A DNA stretch of 64,000 nt from Lepturacanthus savala (lineage: Eukaryota; Chordata; Actinopteri; Scombriformes; Trichiuridae): NCBI GenBank assembly GCA_030544235.1, contig CM060468.1, forward strand, positions 4,470,758 through 4,534,757, written 5' to 3'. The position numbers and the translations under genes are program-made. The notes below the pieces were generated by a model. That model worked only from the letters and a program-made list of their open reading frames with translations, searched no databases and had not been told where the DNA came from. The first letter of the stretch is position 1. Each line of letters starts with the position of its first letter. Shown here in pieces: positions 46,495-58,966 of this stretch.

Positions 46495-48300
46495 CGGAGG
46501 GGTCCTGTTTGGGTTGGCTCCGGTCCGACTGGACCATCTGGTTGTCCTCAGGTCGGTTCTGAAGGACCGGACAGAGTCCAGAACCACAGCGTTTCTCCAA
46601 AAAACAGGTCCAGGAGTATTTCTCTGATCCATAATTCATGCGGCTAGGGTTGAGCTCGCAGACGCTAGGCAGGGGAATGAGCTGTAAAGTTGTGCTGGGT
46701 TCAGCTACAAGGCTGGAGGCGGGTGATGAAAAAAAAAAAAAACACGGTGAGATTGTGTTCTCGGAAAAGTTTCCCTGAACGGCAGAAAGGTGCATTATGT
46801 GCATTACGTTGGTGACTAATTGATCTTCTGCCAGATCTCCAGGAAAGGCTGTTTCTTAAAGCTCTTCTCGGGTGACCCGTATGAGTTTTATGGGTCTTTT
46901 GCTCCCAGCGACTGAGAAAAACAACTGAAAGTCAGATGATTCATATGAGCATCTTACTTAAATCCTCCACCGAGTAGACATATGCTTTATTTTAAGATAG
47001 CAAGTGGGGAAAAAAGGATTTGTACAGAAAAAAAAAATATTTGCAATGTTCATGTCTATTTTTTTCTATATTTCTATGTTTAACAGGATTTTTCTGTGTG
47101 CAGGAGAAGTCTGTTAAACCTTGTTGCATCTGGCATTGTTCAGAGATTCAGATGTAATCTGTTAGGAAAACGATGCGTGAAAATGCACGTGTTGAAGTTA
47201 ACATCCATCATGGGTAAATAGGCCTCAGAACCAGAACGGAGCAAATGGTTTCTGCAGCACCGTTGAGCCTCCAGCCACAGATGCAACAGGATTGTTGTTA
47301 AAGGTTAAAAGTAGGGAACATAACGTAAGCAAAGCTCTCAGTGCACCAGTCTCCATCACAACTAAAGGGTGGATGGTGGAAATTTGTATTGTTTAAATGT
47401 TTTCTTGTCAAAAGGGCAATGCAGTGATTTTTGCAAGAATCAAAATCCTTGCAGCAGAGGCCAATAATCTGACCCTTAGTCCCTAGGCAGAGTCAAACTC
47501 CAAAAACACCGGATCCTACATTTCCCATTATGCAACAATAGAGTCTTGCACTAGACTTGACCCTCCCTGGCTGGAAATCACACGCCTTTCATTTTCAATG
47601 CCACCAATCTGTAATGCTGACTTTCTACTTAAAACCTTGTAGTCTCCAACCCAATGTGAAAGATAATCACCAAGGGCAACTCTTTTAGACTCAACAATGC
47701 TCCTTCAGAACCACATCAAACTTTATAAAACAGTTTTCACAGACTTAATCCAACACCTTCTTTAAAATACACATAATAAAAGATTGATGCCATCCCCCCA
47801 ACTCCATCACTGAATGTGCAGGTGCCTTGACCAACTACTAAATACTATTACAGTGACGATGAAGAGAACCCTTATTGCATGTGTAAGATATTTCTTTCAA
47901 GCAATTGAAGATACAATCCTATAATTCCCAATAGTAATCCACACATAATAAACAGTGGTCTACTCCATTCATGGTTGGAGCTTAAGTACTGTTATCAGCA
48001 TAGTAAATCTGTTCAGATTAGATACAAAAAGTGATTATATGTACCTGTATATGAGAGGATAAAATTTTATGTAATAGGGATTTAGATGAGCCTTGTGTTT
48101 ATACTGTTATCTACTGTATATTTGTAAAGAGTCAAGTAAAATATTTGATGGAGTCTATAAAAGGGAAATCTTCAGCTTTTACCAGACATTAAGGAGTCTC
48201 CCCACCTACAGATCGCCTGGGAACGCTAACAAATCTACACCACATGTTCCTCTTCTCCATATTGAAACAACTTCTGATGTCACCCAATGTCACCACATTG
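46495..48300. other. No gene seen
   Basis: 46495-46620 is rich in GGTCC/GGACC words that can pair locally. The remainder is AT-rich or mixed without supported features. Confidence 0.45.
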
Positions 48301-48304
48301 AAGT

Positions 48305-48672
48305 ATACGAACCCAACGAGCAGAACTAATTATTTTATAGCCTACCTTGTGGGTCTGAAACGACCCGCTAGGCATCTTTAGTGACTCCGGTGCATCTGCA
48401 GATTCTTCTCCAGACTCATTTTGGAATTGGATATTTTGCTAAAAAGGGGCAATACAGAGGATGTAATGCATCCTCTGTATAAGATAAGAGCAAGTAGCAA
48501 CGTGTGAATGTGTCTCTCCATCGTGAGTCAGAATTGACACTTATTTCTGCCAATTTTGGTTCATTTGCACGTGTGAAATTGGACCATGCAGAAGTCTATA
48601 TGCTAATTAGTAAACATTTTCTTGCCTGGTGCAGACCAAATAATCAAACTATTTGTGTAAAAGCACCCTTAC
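48305..48672 (+). mobile_element. Partial copy of the 10.9 kb terminal-repeat element
   Basis: TAGCCTACCTTGTGGGTCTG, CTCATTTTGGAATTGGATAT, AGATAAGAGCAAGTAGCAA, GCTAATTAGTAAA and GTGCAGACCAAATAA follow the same order as 11.13-11.65 kb. The right end GTAAAAGCACCCTT matches. The left end is missing. A local hairpin with perfect 12-bp arms (48452-48463 and 48469-48480) has arisen inside and is not in the other copy. Confidence 0.7.
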
Positions 48673-48679
48673 AATCTTA

Positions 48680-49185
48680 TATTTGCATGCAATTGGCCAT
48701 GAAAAACAGTAGCCTACCACAGGAAAGAAGACTGCAGTCATGATACATATAAAACCCTGCACATGTCCAGACCAATCATGTCATATACGTAAGGTAAAGT
48801 CAACCAGGTCTCAGCCCTGACCCTGGTTCCCCTGCAACTCATACACCAAGGACACCAGTTCCCTTCAAGGCATCTAAAACCACAAGGAGTCACAGGGGCA
48901 GAAGAAAAAAAGGATGACAAGGCATCTCAGTGCTGGCAGCTGCTCTTTGTGTTATTGGGAATGGAGGACGAAAAATTATGAGAAGCGCCCGCATCCAGTC
49001 TTTGGGAGTCATACAGCTAATACATGAGTCATGCATTATTTTACAGTGAAGAATCCAACAGACGATTAGGAGCCCTCCCACAGAGGAATGTGTTAAGGAA
49101 AAACAATAAAAAGCGTATCTGACAGGAGAACAATGCTTTCTCTGCTTCTTTATTGAGGTGCTTTGCCACCATGTTTTCTCCTATA
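48680..49185. other. No gene seen
   Basis: Mixed sequence; minus frames at 48738-48920 and 48890-49081 lack domains. Confidence 0.4.
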
Positions 49186-49189
49186 ATCA

Positions 49190-49400
49190 CAGTGGAAGGT
49201 CAATGTTGGCGGTCACAAGCGCTAACAAGGTGATCAATGTTAATCACAGACCGAGCGATCAATACAGATGAGTGAGAGCATTAGTCAGAGCCGTTGGATT
49301 ACTGGCAACAACTGAACCACATGCTTTGGGAGTTTTCTTTCTCCCCCATCATATCATTGATTAGATGGTGATTAGGGTGATGTGTAGCAATTGCATTATG
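49190..49400. promoter_or_regulatory. Candidate conserved non-coding block
   Basis: Unique block with GTGATCAATGTTAATCAC near 49230, CATTGATTAGATGGTGATTA near 49356 and CAATTGCATTATG near 49388 (C/EBP/POU-like). It directly abuts the TTAA-family element. Inference only. Confidence 0.32.
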
Positions 49401-49402
49401 TC

Positions 49403-49683
49403 AATAATCCTATTATGAAAAAAAACACTTTGTCAGTGCTTGTGTGTAAATATCCAGGTTTCTGGTGTTGCTGCAACTGTAAAATAAGACCACCCACTCA
49501 TTTGGTTGTGATCTGACCTTCTTGCTGAAACCTGGCTGAACATGTTTTAGAAATGGCTCTGGTTGTGATGTCACAACTGGAGTGGAATTTAATAGTAGAG
49601 TGACACAGGGGTTTGTGAGTGTGTAAGAAGCCAGACTGTATTGCTGTATTAAACTGGGAAAATGGCAAAATACCCCCCTTTAA
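49403..49683. mobile_element. TTAA-family miniature element, copy 3 (inverted)
   Basis: Inverted relative to the 10.15 kb copy. The left part TATTATGAAAAAAAACACTT and CAGTGCTTGTGTGTAAATAT is the reverse complement of that copy's right part. The right end is ATACCCCCCTTTAA with TTAA at 49680-49683. The central palindrome spans 49557-49582 with dyad TGTGATGTCACA. The left TTAA is not preserved. Confidence 0.65.
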
Positions 49684-49782
49684 TGTTAGTTTTTGTGTGA
49701 ACTAGTAGCATTGCTACTATAATAATTCAGTAAATATGCTTAAAAGATATATGGGAGTATAGTAAAGGGGGAAAATGGGTTT

Positions 49783-50412
49783 TTATTGCAAGTTCTGACA
49801 CAAATTTCTGCTTTGTTGTGAAAGTACCTTAGAGCCATAGGAATAAATTCATCCAAAAAGACAAGTCAGATCAGCCTTTGTTTCAGAGATATACACATTT
49901 TTCCACCAATTCACTAAATACACTAAAGCCCATAATTTTTCGCATGGAATCTACTGTAAAATACATATAAACTACTGTTGATGGGGAAACATTTGTCTTA
50001 GTAATAAAACTTGTCATTGTATCCCAGTACAACTGTAAATATAGTTATAAATTTTCCGTTTCATCACTCAAAACCTTTGTATCCGAAATACTTCTCATGT
50101 TGCACATTCAGTTCTAAAAATCCGCCTTTAGAAATACTAAAGGCTTTTTTTGAATAACATTGTGCATAATTTGCTGCTAAAATCTTGGTATGGATAAAGA
50201 TTTTTTTTTTTATTTGACTCATGTTTAATTGGATTGCATAGTTTATATCAACCTTATTATATATGGACTTTAGTGTATTGTTGGCAGGTATTTATAAATA
50301 CAAACAAAAACTGTATATCTCTGAAACAAAGTTTAATCTGTCTTGTCTCTTTGGATAATTCTATTCCTATAGTCCTTAGATACTGTCAAACTAAGGCAGA
50401 ACCTGCAGTAAA
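49783..50412. repeat. Long imperfect inverted repeat (foldback-like)
   Basis: The left arm (about 49783-49932) reads CATAGGAATAAATTCATCCA, GACAAGTCAGAT, CTTTGTTTCAGAGATATACA and ATACACTAAAGCCCA. The right arm (about 50264-50412), reverse complemented, reads CTATAGGAATAGAATTATCC, GACAAGACAGAT, CTTTGTTTCAGAGATATACA and ATACACTAAAGTCCA. The spacer is about 330 bp. A 20-bp stretch is identical between arms. Ends and target duplication were not resolved. Confidence 0.8.
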
Positions 50413-50419
50413 ACATGCC

Positions 50420-50865
50420 TTAACTCCTCTACTAGTATTGGGTCTATTTAATCTGTATTTAACCCATTTAAGCTTATTAGCCTTTAAGTCTATGACTGTC
50501 ATTTTGTACTTAAAATAAAAAGTCAAAATGTTACTCATACGTTTTTTTTATCATTATTATTTTCAACTTCCGGCTTCTTCCTCCCGAAAACATTGCAAAG
50601 AAGGAGGTGGTCATTTTATTTATATTATTATGATTTTCATCCCTGCTATGTACATATCTATTTAATCATTCAAATCATATTTGTGCAACCTGCAACTAAA
50701 TAGCCATTAAAATGCTATTTTCTGCAAAGAAAAGAGTAGAAAATGGGAAAAAAAAAATAGATACATAACATGATTGTCATTGACTCAACTGATATAATTA
50801 TATGCATGAAATCTTTGAAAAAAAGAATCTGGGCTTATATGGGATCATTTAACATTCTCTGACAA
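50420..50865. other. AT-rich sequence, no gene seen
   Basis: No supported features. Confidence 0.45.
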
Positions 50866-50869
50866 TCTG

Positions 50870-51550
50870 AACACTCATCGCTGCTCCGTAAAACCAACAT
50901 CGATCCTCCTCAGATTCGAGCACTGCAGTTCATCTACAGACAGTCCTCCTCTCCTCTCTAAGTGCCAGACCTCTCTAGGAGGAACCCTGCCTCGCTTTAC
51001 AACGCGGTGACGTCGCCACTGACCCAATTCTTGCAACAAACCCGCAAGCCGCCTCGTTCGCCGCTGTATCTGCATATTTAACAGGAGGCAGCGGGGAGGA
51101 GGGGGATGGAAAAGAAACCCGATGCCCCCTCTTCTCTCACCATCAAAGCTCACATTCACTGACGTATGACTGTGAGATTTTAGGCTAAATTAGGGCTGAA
51201 GATGAGCCTCAAAGTGAGCCCTCCTCATCTTTGGAATGGATGTCTAGCCTTATGTGTGCAGTCACCACGGGAGGAAGGATCAGCTGATGGATCCGGTGTC
51301 TGTAAAAGACGATCAACCATCACAGAGCTAAAAACCCACAGACAAATTGAGGGAAGCCTTCGGCATAATCGCAGCAGTCAAAAGACGAGACTACGCGCCC
51401 TCATGCCTTTAAAGAGGCTCGTGTGCTCAGTTCCTGCTCTCATACGCGCCCGTTCTGTTCGTGCGGTACGTCAATGTCCATTTAGATTTCAGACTACAAG
51501 GAAGTCGAGTGTTTGTTGGTGCATCCAAAGAAAAAGAAGGTGATTCTGTT
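50870..51550. promoter_or_regulatory. Candidate regulatory block, CpG-containing
   Basis: GC-balanced, repeat-free sequence. It includes a CRE-like GGTGACGTCGCC at about 51006-51017, TGACGTA at 51160-51166 and CTGTATCTGCATATTTAA near 51063. A 113-codon plus frame (51202-51543) and a 94-codon minus frame (50875-51159) are Arg/Ser-rich without recognisable domains and are not called as genes. Confidence 0.28.
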
Positions 51551-51554
51551 TGAC

Positions 51555-52375
51555 ATGCCGAAATCCAGTCCCATCCTCGGCTGTCAGCTGGAGAGCAGCA
51601 GACAGAGATACGGACAGAGGGGGAAGATAAGTAGAGCGTAAATGTATCTTTAACACATCGTATATTCCCGGGTTATCGCTCTCTATCTTCTCCATCTCCA
51701 CATACATCATACACGGGGCCTGGGATGTACACAACACGGAGCTCTCAGACATACTGAGCAAATTAAAGCATCGTTAAAGATGAAATGTTGCAGTTAAGAT
51801 GCTATCAGAGTTGTAAACTCTCCTCTGGAATCACCTCAGAAAACCATGAGAAGCCTGTTCCTGGTTGCACATACATCAAAAGTGACGCGTAGAATTGGGT
51901 GTTTTATGGGATGACTTTTACATGCTGATGATGATTTATCCTCGCGTTTTTCCTTGCCAGGAAATTTAAATGGAAATGTAAAATTCCACGATAACTGGAC
52001 AAATTCCATCTGCTGATGTGATATGACCGAAAGCTCCAGAACAGCTACTAAACAGATTTCGTCATATTGTTTTCTCAGCTGTTCGTTTTTTTTCCCCCGA
52101 AGGTTGAGTGAACTTTTGATCTCAGCTTTTTAAGATTACAAGGACGATACAAAAATCGATGATAACTGGGCAAACACCGTTTGTTGATGAAGATCATGTG
52201 ATAGAATCCAAGCTCCGGCCTCGCTACTACATGAACTTTGTCCTTAGAGTCTTTCCTCACTGTTTTAGGTGTGAGAGCAGTTCCTAGAAACATGGTGAGA
52301 AATTTTAATCATATAACTGACTAGATCCTATTGATTTTTTTGAATAAAAGGCCAACTTTACTCAGATTTATTGGC
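51555..52375. other. No gene seen
   Basis: Unique sequence with minor CpG content and short frames only. Some of 51640-52300 could be conserved but no motif cluster stands out. Confidence 0.4.
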
Positions 52376-52379
52376 GTAC

Positions 52380-52640
52380 TATATCCATCAAACCTGCAAG
52401 TGGAGTCGTGCGTTGGTAGTTCAGTGGATACTTCTCTTACCAGCCGAGAATGAGTTGAAACAAAGAGCCGGAGAACAACTCCTTCCATGTGTTCTACCTT
52501 TTTTCTGGCTCTTATGCAGGACTCCCATCACTCTCTTTGTCCCCGCACCGTATCTTATTACAGGCAGCCGATAAGTTTGTGACGCATTAGGGAGTCAGCG
52601 TGTCGTTCCGTGGCGCCGGACCAACTCCATAACTTCGGAA
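52380..52640. promoter_or_regulatory. Candidate conserved non-coding block
   Basis: Unique GC-balanced block containing TATCTTATTACAGGCAGCCG near 52550 and TTTGTGACGCATTAGGG near 52575. No coding or repeat signature. Confidence 0.27.
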
Positions 52641-52960
52641 ATGTGGGTTGCATATGGTCCTAAGTGGGTGTGAAAGAGAATGTTAATCAGTTGACTGCTT
52701 TTGTCTGCCTCTGCGGGTGGAGGTGCATGTGTGCGGATATGGATGTGTCAGTCTATGAATGTGTGTGTGGGTCCATATGTTGCAGCTCTCAGCAGGAGGG
52801 CATGTCAGGACGTCCTATACCAACAGCTGGAGGAGGCCAACTGGGAGGCAGACTGAGGGGTGGGTCCTAGCCCATCATGGCACCCAAAGCTACATACACA
52901 CCCGGACTGAACCATTTTGTGACAATCTAGCGTGGTGAACCAGGACGTCCTCTTCAATCA

Positions 52961-53780
52961 TTCCTGAACAGTGTTGGGCAAGTTACTTTGAAACTGTGAT
53001 GCATTATTTATTACTTGTTACTGTCATTTCAAAGGAATTTGCATCATTACAATAATACTGTGTTTAAAATGGAAGGTATTACACTACTATTACATTACTT
53101 TTAAGTTACTCCTACCAAAAGAACTAGAAATATGGATTTGTCAAATCTAACTATAGCTCACATTTGTCATTATTGCTGCGAGTTACAACAGGGATCTTTC
53201 TAAAAGCTGGTGATTCAACTGTTGAAAGTGTTTCTCATGTCTCTCCTAACATCTTGATGCTGAATCTCAGAGCGAGAAGGTTAATTTTATCTGTTTTGTG
53301 GTTTTATCTCGACTCTCATGCTCTACTTGCTTCCTTGTTAACTTCATGTTACTATGACACCTCTGTGAAAGTTAAATTACTGCTGCTATTTCAGGAAATG
53401 GACAGTTCTTTAGGTGTAACACACAAAGTGCATTTGACTACGATGTTCTTCAAATCCTTATGTCATTATATCCATATGGAGAACGTGCCATCTGAAGTTT
53501 TCTACATTTTCTGTCTGACGAGCCAAAAGAAGAAGGAAGTGAGACAATTTTCCCACAGACTATTCACTGCTGCTGATCTTGCGTTGATCTTAGCGAATAT
53601 TCATGAAGAAAAATAAACTAAAAAAAGACTGACCACTTCAATCCAGGTTAAAACACATTGTAATGCACGTTGCTGACATTTGTACCAAGTGAAATATTTC
53701 CAACCATTTCCAACCATTTTTTACAGCAAAAATCAATGCATTATAGTAATTTACACGTTACTCCCAACACTGGTCCTGAC
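52961..53780. mobile_element. Non-autonomous hAT-like element, copy 1
   Basis: Body 52969-53772. It starts CAGTGTTGGGCAAGTTAC and ends GTTACTCCCAACACTG, an inverted terminal repeat. Flanks TTCCTGAA (52961-52968) and GTCCTGAC (53773-53780) share the core TCCTGA, 6 of 8 positions, as expected for an aged hAT 8-bp duplication. A 150-codon frame (53164-53616) lies wholly inside. It has no hAT transposase motif, and the homologous copy at 57.8 kb does not keep it open, so it is not a gene. Confidence 0.88.
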
Positions 53781-53784
53781 CACA

Positions 53785-54300
53785 GTCATGTTGTGTGAGT
53801 TTACTGTAAGTGCAACTTGAGGAGGTGACACCAGTAAAGCCTGGAATAGCTCCAGGATCACAACGCAAGTGTGTTGTACAGTTTCTGGGCCGTGGTGCGA
53901 GTGTTTGTGTTTCTCATTTGCGTCTGGTTTGTGGCGGAGGCCGTCACATGGGAAATACCGGGTACTCCCCCCGCACCTCCGCACTTGTCTCGTAAATCCG
54001 CCGCTCCCCCCTTCTCTTTTTCGCTCCCCCATCGTCGGCGTCGGGTCTCCTCACCCCGTGTGGGTGTGCTGCCCGCTCCTTATTATTTGTCTTTGTTTCC
54101 CCAACTCCCTCCACCTCCACCGTCCTCTCACGGGGTCGCTCCTCATTCTCGATACCCCTCGTTTCTCCCCGTCTCTCGGCGGCAGCTTGTAAGAGTTTCT
54201 ACTCTTCCGCTTCCCTGGAGTTCCTCTCCGCCAGACTGTCTAGAGACAAAACACTTAAGATACTTTAGGAAATAATTAACACCCTGCTAAGCACTGAGAG
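53785..54300. other. Pyrimidine-rich sequence with a 134-codon frame
   Basis: A plus-strand frame at 53871-54275 starts with a hydrophobic, signal-anchor-like stretch (MLYSFWAVVRVFVFLICVWF) followed by Pro/Ser/Arg-rich sequence and a stop. Other frames of similar length overlap it on both strands. The Pro/Ser content follows from the C/T-rich DNA. No domain is recognised and I do not call a gene. Confidence 0.3.
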
Positions 54301-54502
54301 ACAAAGCGAGGCACTGCCGAAGACGTGTGTGAGAAGAGGCAGCGGCCTCCGTATGCTTTTCAGCTACAGACGCTAGTCCCATAGAGTTACGCGTGACATA
54401 TTTATCGCTTTCACACATGCATGTGCAAAACACCACAGCTGAAATTGAAATATCTTTCCTAAAAAATCAGGGAATATCTTTTGGACATAGTGTAAAAATA
54501 CA

Positions 54503-54820
54503 CACTACTGTTCCAAAGTTTGGGGTCACCCATGTTTTCCATGAAAAGTCACACTTGAGTTGTAAAATGAATAGAAAATTGTATTAAATTAGCCTTCTGA
54601 TGCAATGAATAAACACATTGTACCATTAGAACACTGGAGTGATAGTTGCTGAAATAGGCCTGGAGATATTGCACCAAAAACCAGACGCTAGAATAGTCAT
54701 TTAGCACATCGGCGATGTATAGAGTGTATTTCTGATTAGTTTAAAGTTGTCTTCGTTTAAAAAATCAATGCTTTTCTTTCAAAAATAAGAACATTTCTAA
54801 GTGAACCCAAACTTGTAGTG
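54503..54820 (+). mobile_element. Tc1-like MITE, copy B (worn ends)
   Basis: Starts CACTACTGTTCCAAAGTTTG and ends CCCAAACTTGTAGTG, where several bases of the right terminal repeat are deleted. It is followed by TA at 54821-54822. Interior blocks (TTCCATGAAAAGTCACAC, TTAGAACACTGGAGTGATAG, TATTGCACCAAAAACCAGAC) match copies A and C. No transposase. Confidence 0.88.
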
Positions 54821-54829
54821 TATTACCAA

Positions 54830-55734
54830 AAGAAGAACAAGTTTCTCCACTGGCAGCAGTGTTTTTGGTTCTGCTACAGTTAGCAATTTGATGGGTGCAA
54901 TAGCTAGAAACAGTTTTAACACTTCAATCCTTCAAATCCAACAACCAGACAGGCAGTTAACAAGTTCCCATGGCGGTTTGAGCAGCCCGTACTTCATATG
55001 TTAATCCATGCTGAGATTCAACAATTCATGAGGTAAATCCCACTTCTTGTTATTAATGTCTACTCACCGGGTCTAGTGTTTATCTAGTGGGAATCGGGGC
55101 TAATGTTAGCGAACCAGGCTCTCAGGCTTTCCCTATGCAGGCGAGGCCTCGTTAGCTTAGCTTGTTAGCTCCCAGCAAGCAGCGTAACACAGAAGTGGAC
55201 AACGTGTGTTCTCAGCTGTGCCGGCCTCTGGACGTCAATCAGTTGGAAAAACCCACTCAGGCCTGAAGCTCATACACGATATATGCCCAACAACAGCTTT
55301 ATTCCCTTTTGAAATATGACAAAAAATATATTCAGTAGCTGCAATGTGATTATCGTTTATCAAAGACAGAAACCTTGTATACCTCTAGCTCAACAAAATA
55401 AAACATTTTTTCACTTTTCAACATTTTTAATGTCTAAAATAAAAATTCAGAACGACTAAATATGGTGATACAAAGTTTCTCATGGACAGTGAGAATGTAT
55501 TCCGCTTTAATGATGTGAATAGATGCCATATTGGGATGGTGTTTTAGCAGTTTTAAACATCTTTACACTTCCTGTATGTATTTGTATGTGTGTGTTAACT
55601 CCTGATGATGACAGAGAGACAGCAAGTGGCTTTGTGCAGCTCCACTTTAACCATTCACTGCAACACAAGCGTGACCAGCAGCCGGACCATTCAACTAGCA
55701 CTCAGAAGGCCTGCATTCATGCATGGCCCTTACA

Positions 55735-55735
<1 letters not shown>
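54830..55735. other. No gene seen
   Basis: Mixed sequence with GTTAGCTTAGCTTGTTAGC near 55151, a short repeat word common in fish. No supported gene. Confidence 0.45.
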
Positions 55736-55737
<2 letters not shown>

Positions 55738-55772
<35 letters not shown>

Positions 55773-55875
55773 TATACCATATGCAAACACACACACACAG
55801 ACAGAGACAGGGATATACAGATGCAATCTCAAAATATGGTATGCGTGGACTCAATTTTACCCTAATTCAACCAAC

Positions 55876-55936
<61 letters not shown>
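55738..55936. repeat. Two CA tracts
   Basis: CA tracts at 55738-55768 and 55878-55936 (59 bp). The 157-codon frame across them (55523-55996) is low-complexity and not a gene. Confidence 0.97.
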
Positions 55937-55941
<5 letters not shown>

Positions 55942-56159
55942 TCACTCTGCTGCTTCTCTCTTGTATACACATTCATTTATATATAAACACATATGAAACA
56001 GGAGACACTGGTGATTCAATCAACAGAAAGAAACGCGCATGCACACGTTTCCAGAGGCCCTCGAACGCGGCTCATTTCTTGTTTTGTCTGCAGTGTAGCA
56101 AAGTAGAATTTGCGCTAAAATAACTTCAAAGGCTCTGAAGGAGGGGCCACTCCGAGGAG

Positions 56160-56560
56160 TATGGGTAATTAGGACTGTGGAGCGAGAGAGGGGGAGAGAG
56201 AGGATGAGTGAAAGGGGGGGAAAAAAGGGAGAAGGATCCTCTCAGCCACAATGGATGAATGAGGGAGAGAGATGGTCTGGAGAGAAGTGATGAGGAGGGG
56301 AATACTGGGAGCACTTCATGAAAACACTTGAGCACACACACACACCGACACACACCGACACACACACACACAGATGGGGGGTGTGATAGCTCGCCATGAG
56401 ACAGGAAATTTTGGCTGAGGAATTCACTCCCAGTTGTAAACACCGACACAAGTGAACATCACACAATCAAGAGGAGACCGAAAACAGGCATTTCTCTTAT
56501 CGCTTTCTCTTTTTCTATCTCACACACACAACAAACACACACACACATGCAGAAAGTGCT
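56160..56560. repeat. GA-rich and CA-rich low-complexity sequence
   Basis: GA-rich sequence at 56180-56275, an interrupted CA array at 56334-56372 and CA runs at 56521-56548. Confidence 0.8.
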
Positions 56561-56900
56561 CCTAATGGCACCAGTGCAAACAGCAGTGTGTTTCCAGCCA
56601 GCCGTGCAGCCGGTCCACCCAGCCGTCACAAGAGCCCCTCGCCGCCAACTAATGCGTGGCTATTTATAGCTCGTAAACGACACTAAACATGTCGAGATTG
56701 TCCCTTATCGCCACCTGCGCAAATAGAGCGAGATTACTAAACGCTACTGTCAACAGAAATGAGGCTTAGTGCTTTTTTAAACGTGTTCCTCGTTGGTGTG
56801 CAGAACTCCTGGCAAATCCTCTGTAATTCAGCGGCTACCGCCTGGAAAAGAGGAGTTTTCTTAAAAATACAAGACAATACCTCGGTAAACAATGAAATGA
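56560..56900. promoter_or_regulatory. Candidate conserved non-coding block
   Basis: Repeat-free block bracketed by microsatellites. It contains AACTAATGCGTGGCTATTTA near 56647, CGCCACCTGCGCAAATAG near 56709 and CTTTTTTAAACGTGTTCC near 56772. GC-balanced with homeodomain, E-box (CACCTG) and AT-rich sites. Inference only. Confidence 0.35.
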
Positions 56901-56960
56901 AAGTGTAAAAACTGGAGAATTGAAACATGGGCATGAAAGCTTAGGGAGAAAATGGAATCG

Positions 56961-57796
<836 letters not shown>

Positions 57797-57835
57797 TGTT
57801 GCTGCGACTGCAGTGACATCACAGTGTCTGCTCAG

Positions 57836-58662
57836 CAGCGTTGGGCAAGTTACTTCAAAACTGTAATGCATTATTTATTACTGTCATTTCAAAGTAATTT
57901 GCTACATTACAATATTACAGCATTCAAAATGTAACACTTTACACTACTATTACATTACTTTTAAGTTACTCTCACCCAAATAACAGGAAATTGTCAATCT
58001 AAATATAGTTTACCTTTGTCATTATTGCTGCTAGTTTCAACAGGGATCTTTGCTGACAAGTTTTCAAAAAGCTGGAGATTCAACTTCAAGTGTTTCTCAT
58101 GTCTTCAACAACAAGTCTCCTAACCTCTTGATGCTGAAGGATCTCAGAGCAGGAGAAGGTTCATTTTGTCTGTTTAGTGGTTTTATCTCCACTCTCATGC
58201 TCCGTTTGCTTCCTTGTTAACTTCATGCTACTATGGCACCTCTGTAAATGATAAATTACTGCTGCTATTTCAGGAAGTGGACAGTTCTTTAGGTGTAACA
58301 CACAAAGTGCATTTCTTCAGTTCCTTATGTTTCACTAATGTAAATTAATGAGCGCATGCCCATCTTTAGAATGTGATATCTGACGTTTTCTGCAGGTTCA
58401 CTCGTCTCCATCTTCTGTCTGACGAGCCAAAAGGAAAAGGAAGTGAAACATTTTGCGTGTGGACGTTTCACTGCTGCTGATCTTGTGGTGATTTTAGTGA
58501 AATTGTATGAAGAAAAACCAAATAAATCCAGGTTAAAAACACATTATACTGACATTTGTACTGAGTAAAATAATACCTTTGTTTTTAATGCCTTACATTA
58601 CTGCGTTACAGTAAAAATCAAGGCATTATAGTCATTTATTACTTTGTAAACCTGGTACTCTG
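57836..58662. mobile_element. Non-autonomous hAT-like element, copy 2
   Basis: Starts CAGCGTTGGGCAAGTTAC and aligns along its length with 52969-53772. Shared blocks include TACACTACTATTACATTACT, GTGTAACACACAAAGTGCAT and TCTGTCTGACGAGCCAAAAG. The right terminus has decayed and no target duplication is visible. It sits 41 bp after a GT tract. Confidence 0.85.
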
Positions 58663-58664
58663 AG

Positions 58665-58960
58665 GGTTTAAGTCAGAGTTTTTATGGTTCCAACCATCAT
58701 TCCTGTCACTTGTGACAATATTGAAGCAGCCTAAGAAGCATCTGTGTAACACCACGAGACAATCGGGCTTTAAACCCATTTTTAAATAAACCAACTTATA
58801 CAAACCACTTATTGGAGATGGACAAATATCCGTTTTAATTGTCCGTGATGTTTTTCCTCACACATCCCCGACCGAACGTGGCCGTGGAAGCGATTCGTGT
58901 TGACCTTCCCGGCCTTGTGAAAACTCGCAAGGTTTTCTTAAACATGTTTTATTTATCCTT
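58665..58960. other. No gene seen
   Basis: Mixed sequence; 58840-58940 is CpG-containing and unique, and might be regulatory, but evidence is thin. Confidence 0.35.
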
Positions 58961-58966
58961 TTTTTC

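Noticed and set aside
46495..46620. GGTCC/GGACC-rich segment as a structured RNA
   Set aside because: Many short competing pairings and no single stable long stem; the words recur by local duplication.
53164..53616. 150-codon frame
   Set aside because: Entirely inside a non-autonomous hAT-like element, no transposase motif, and not preserved in the sister copy at 57.8 kb.
55523..55996. 157-codon frame
   Set aside because: Dominated by Thr-His repeats from CA tracts.
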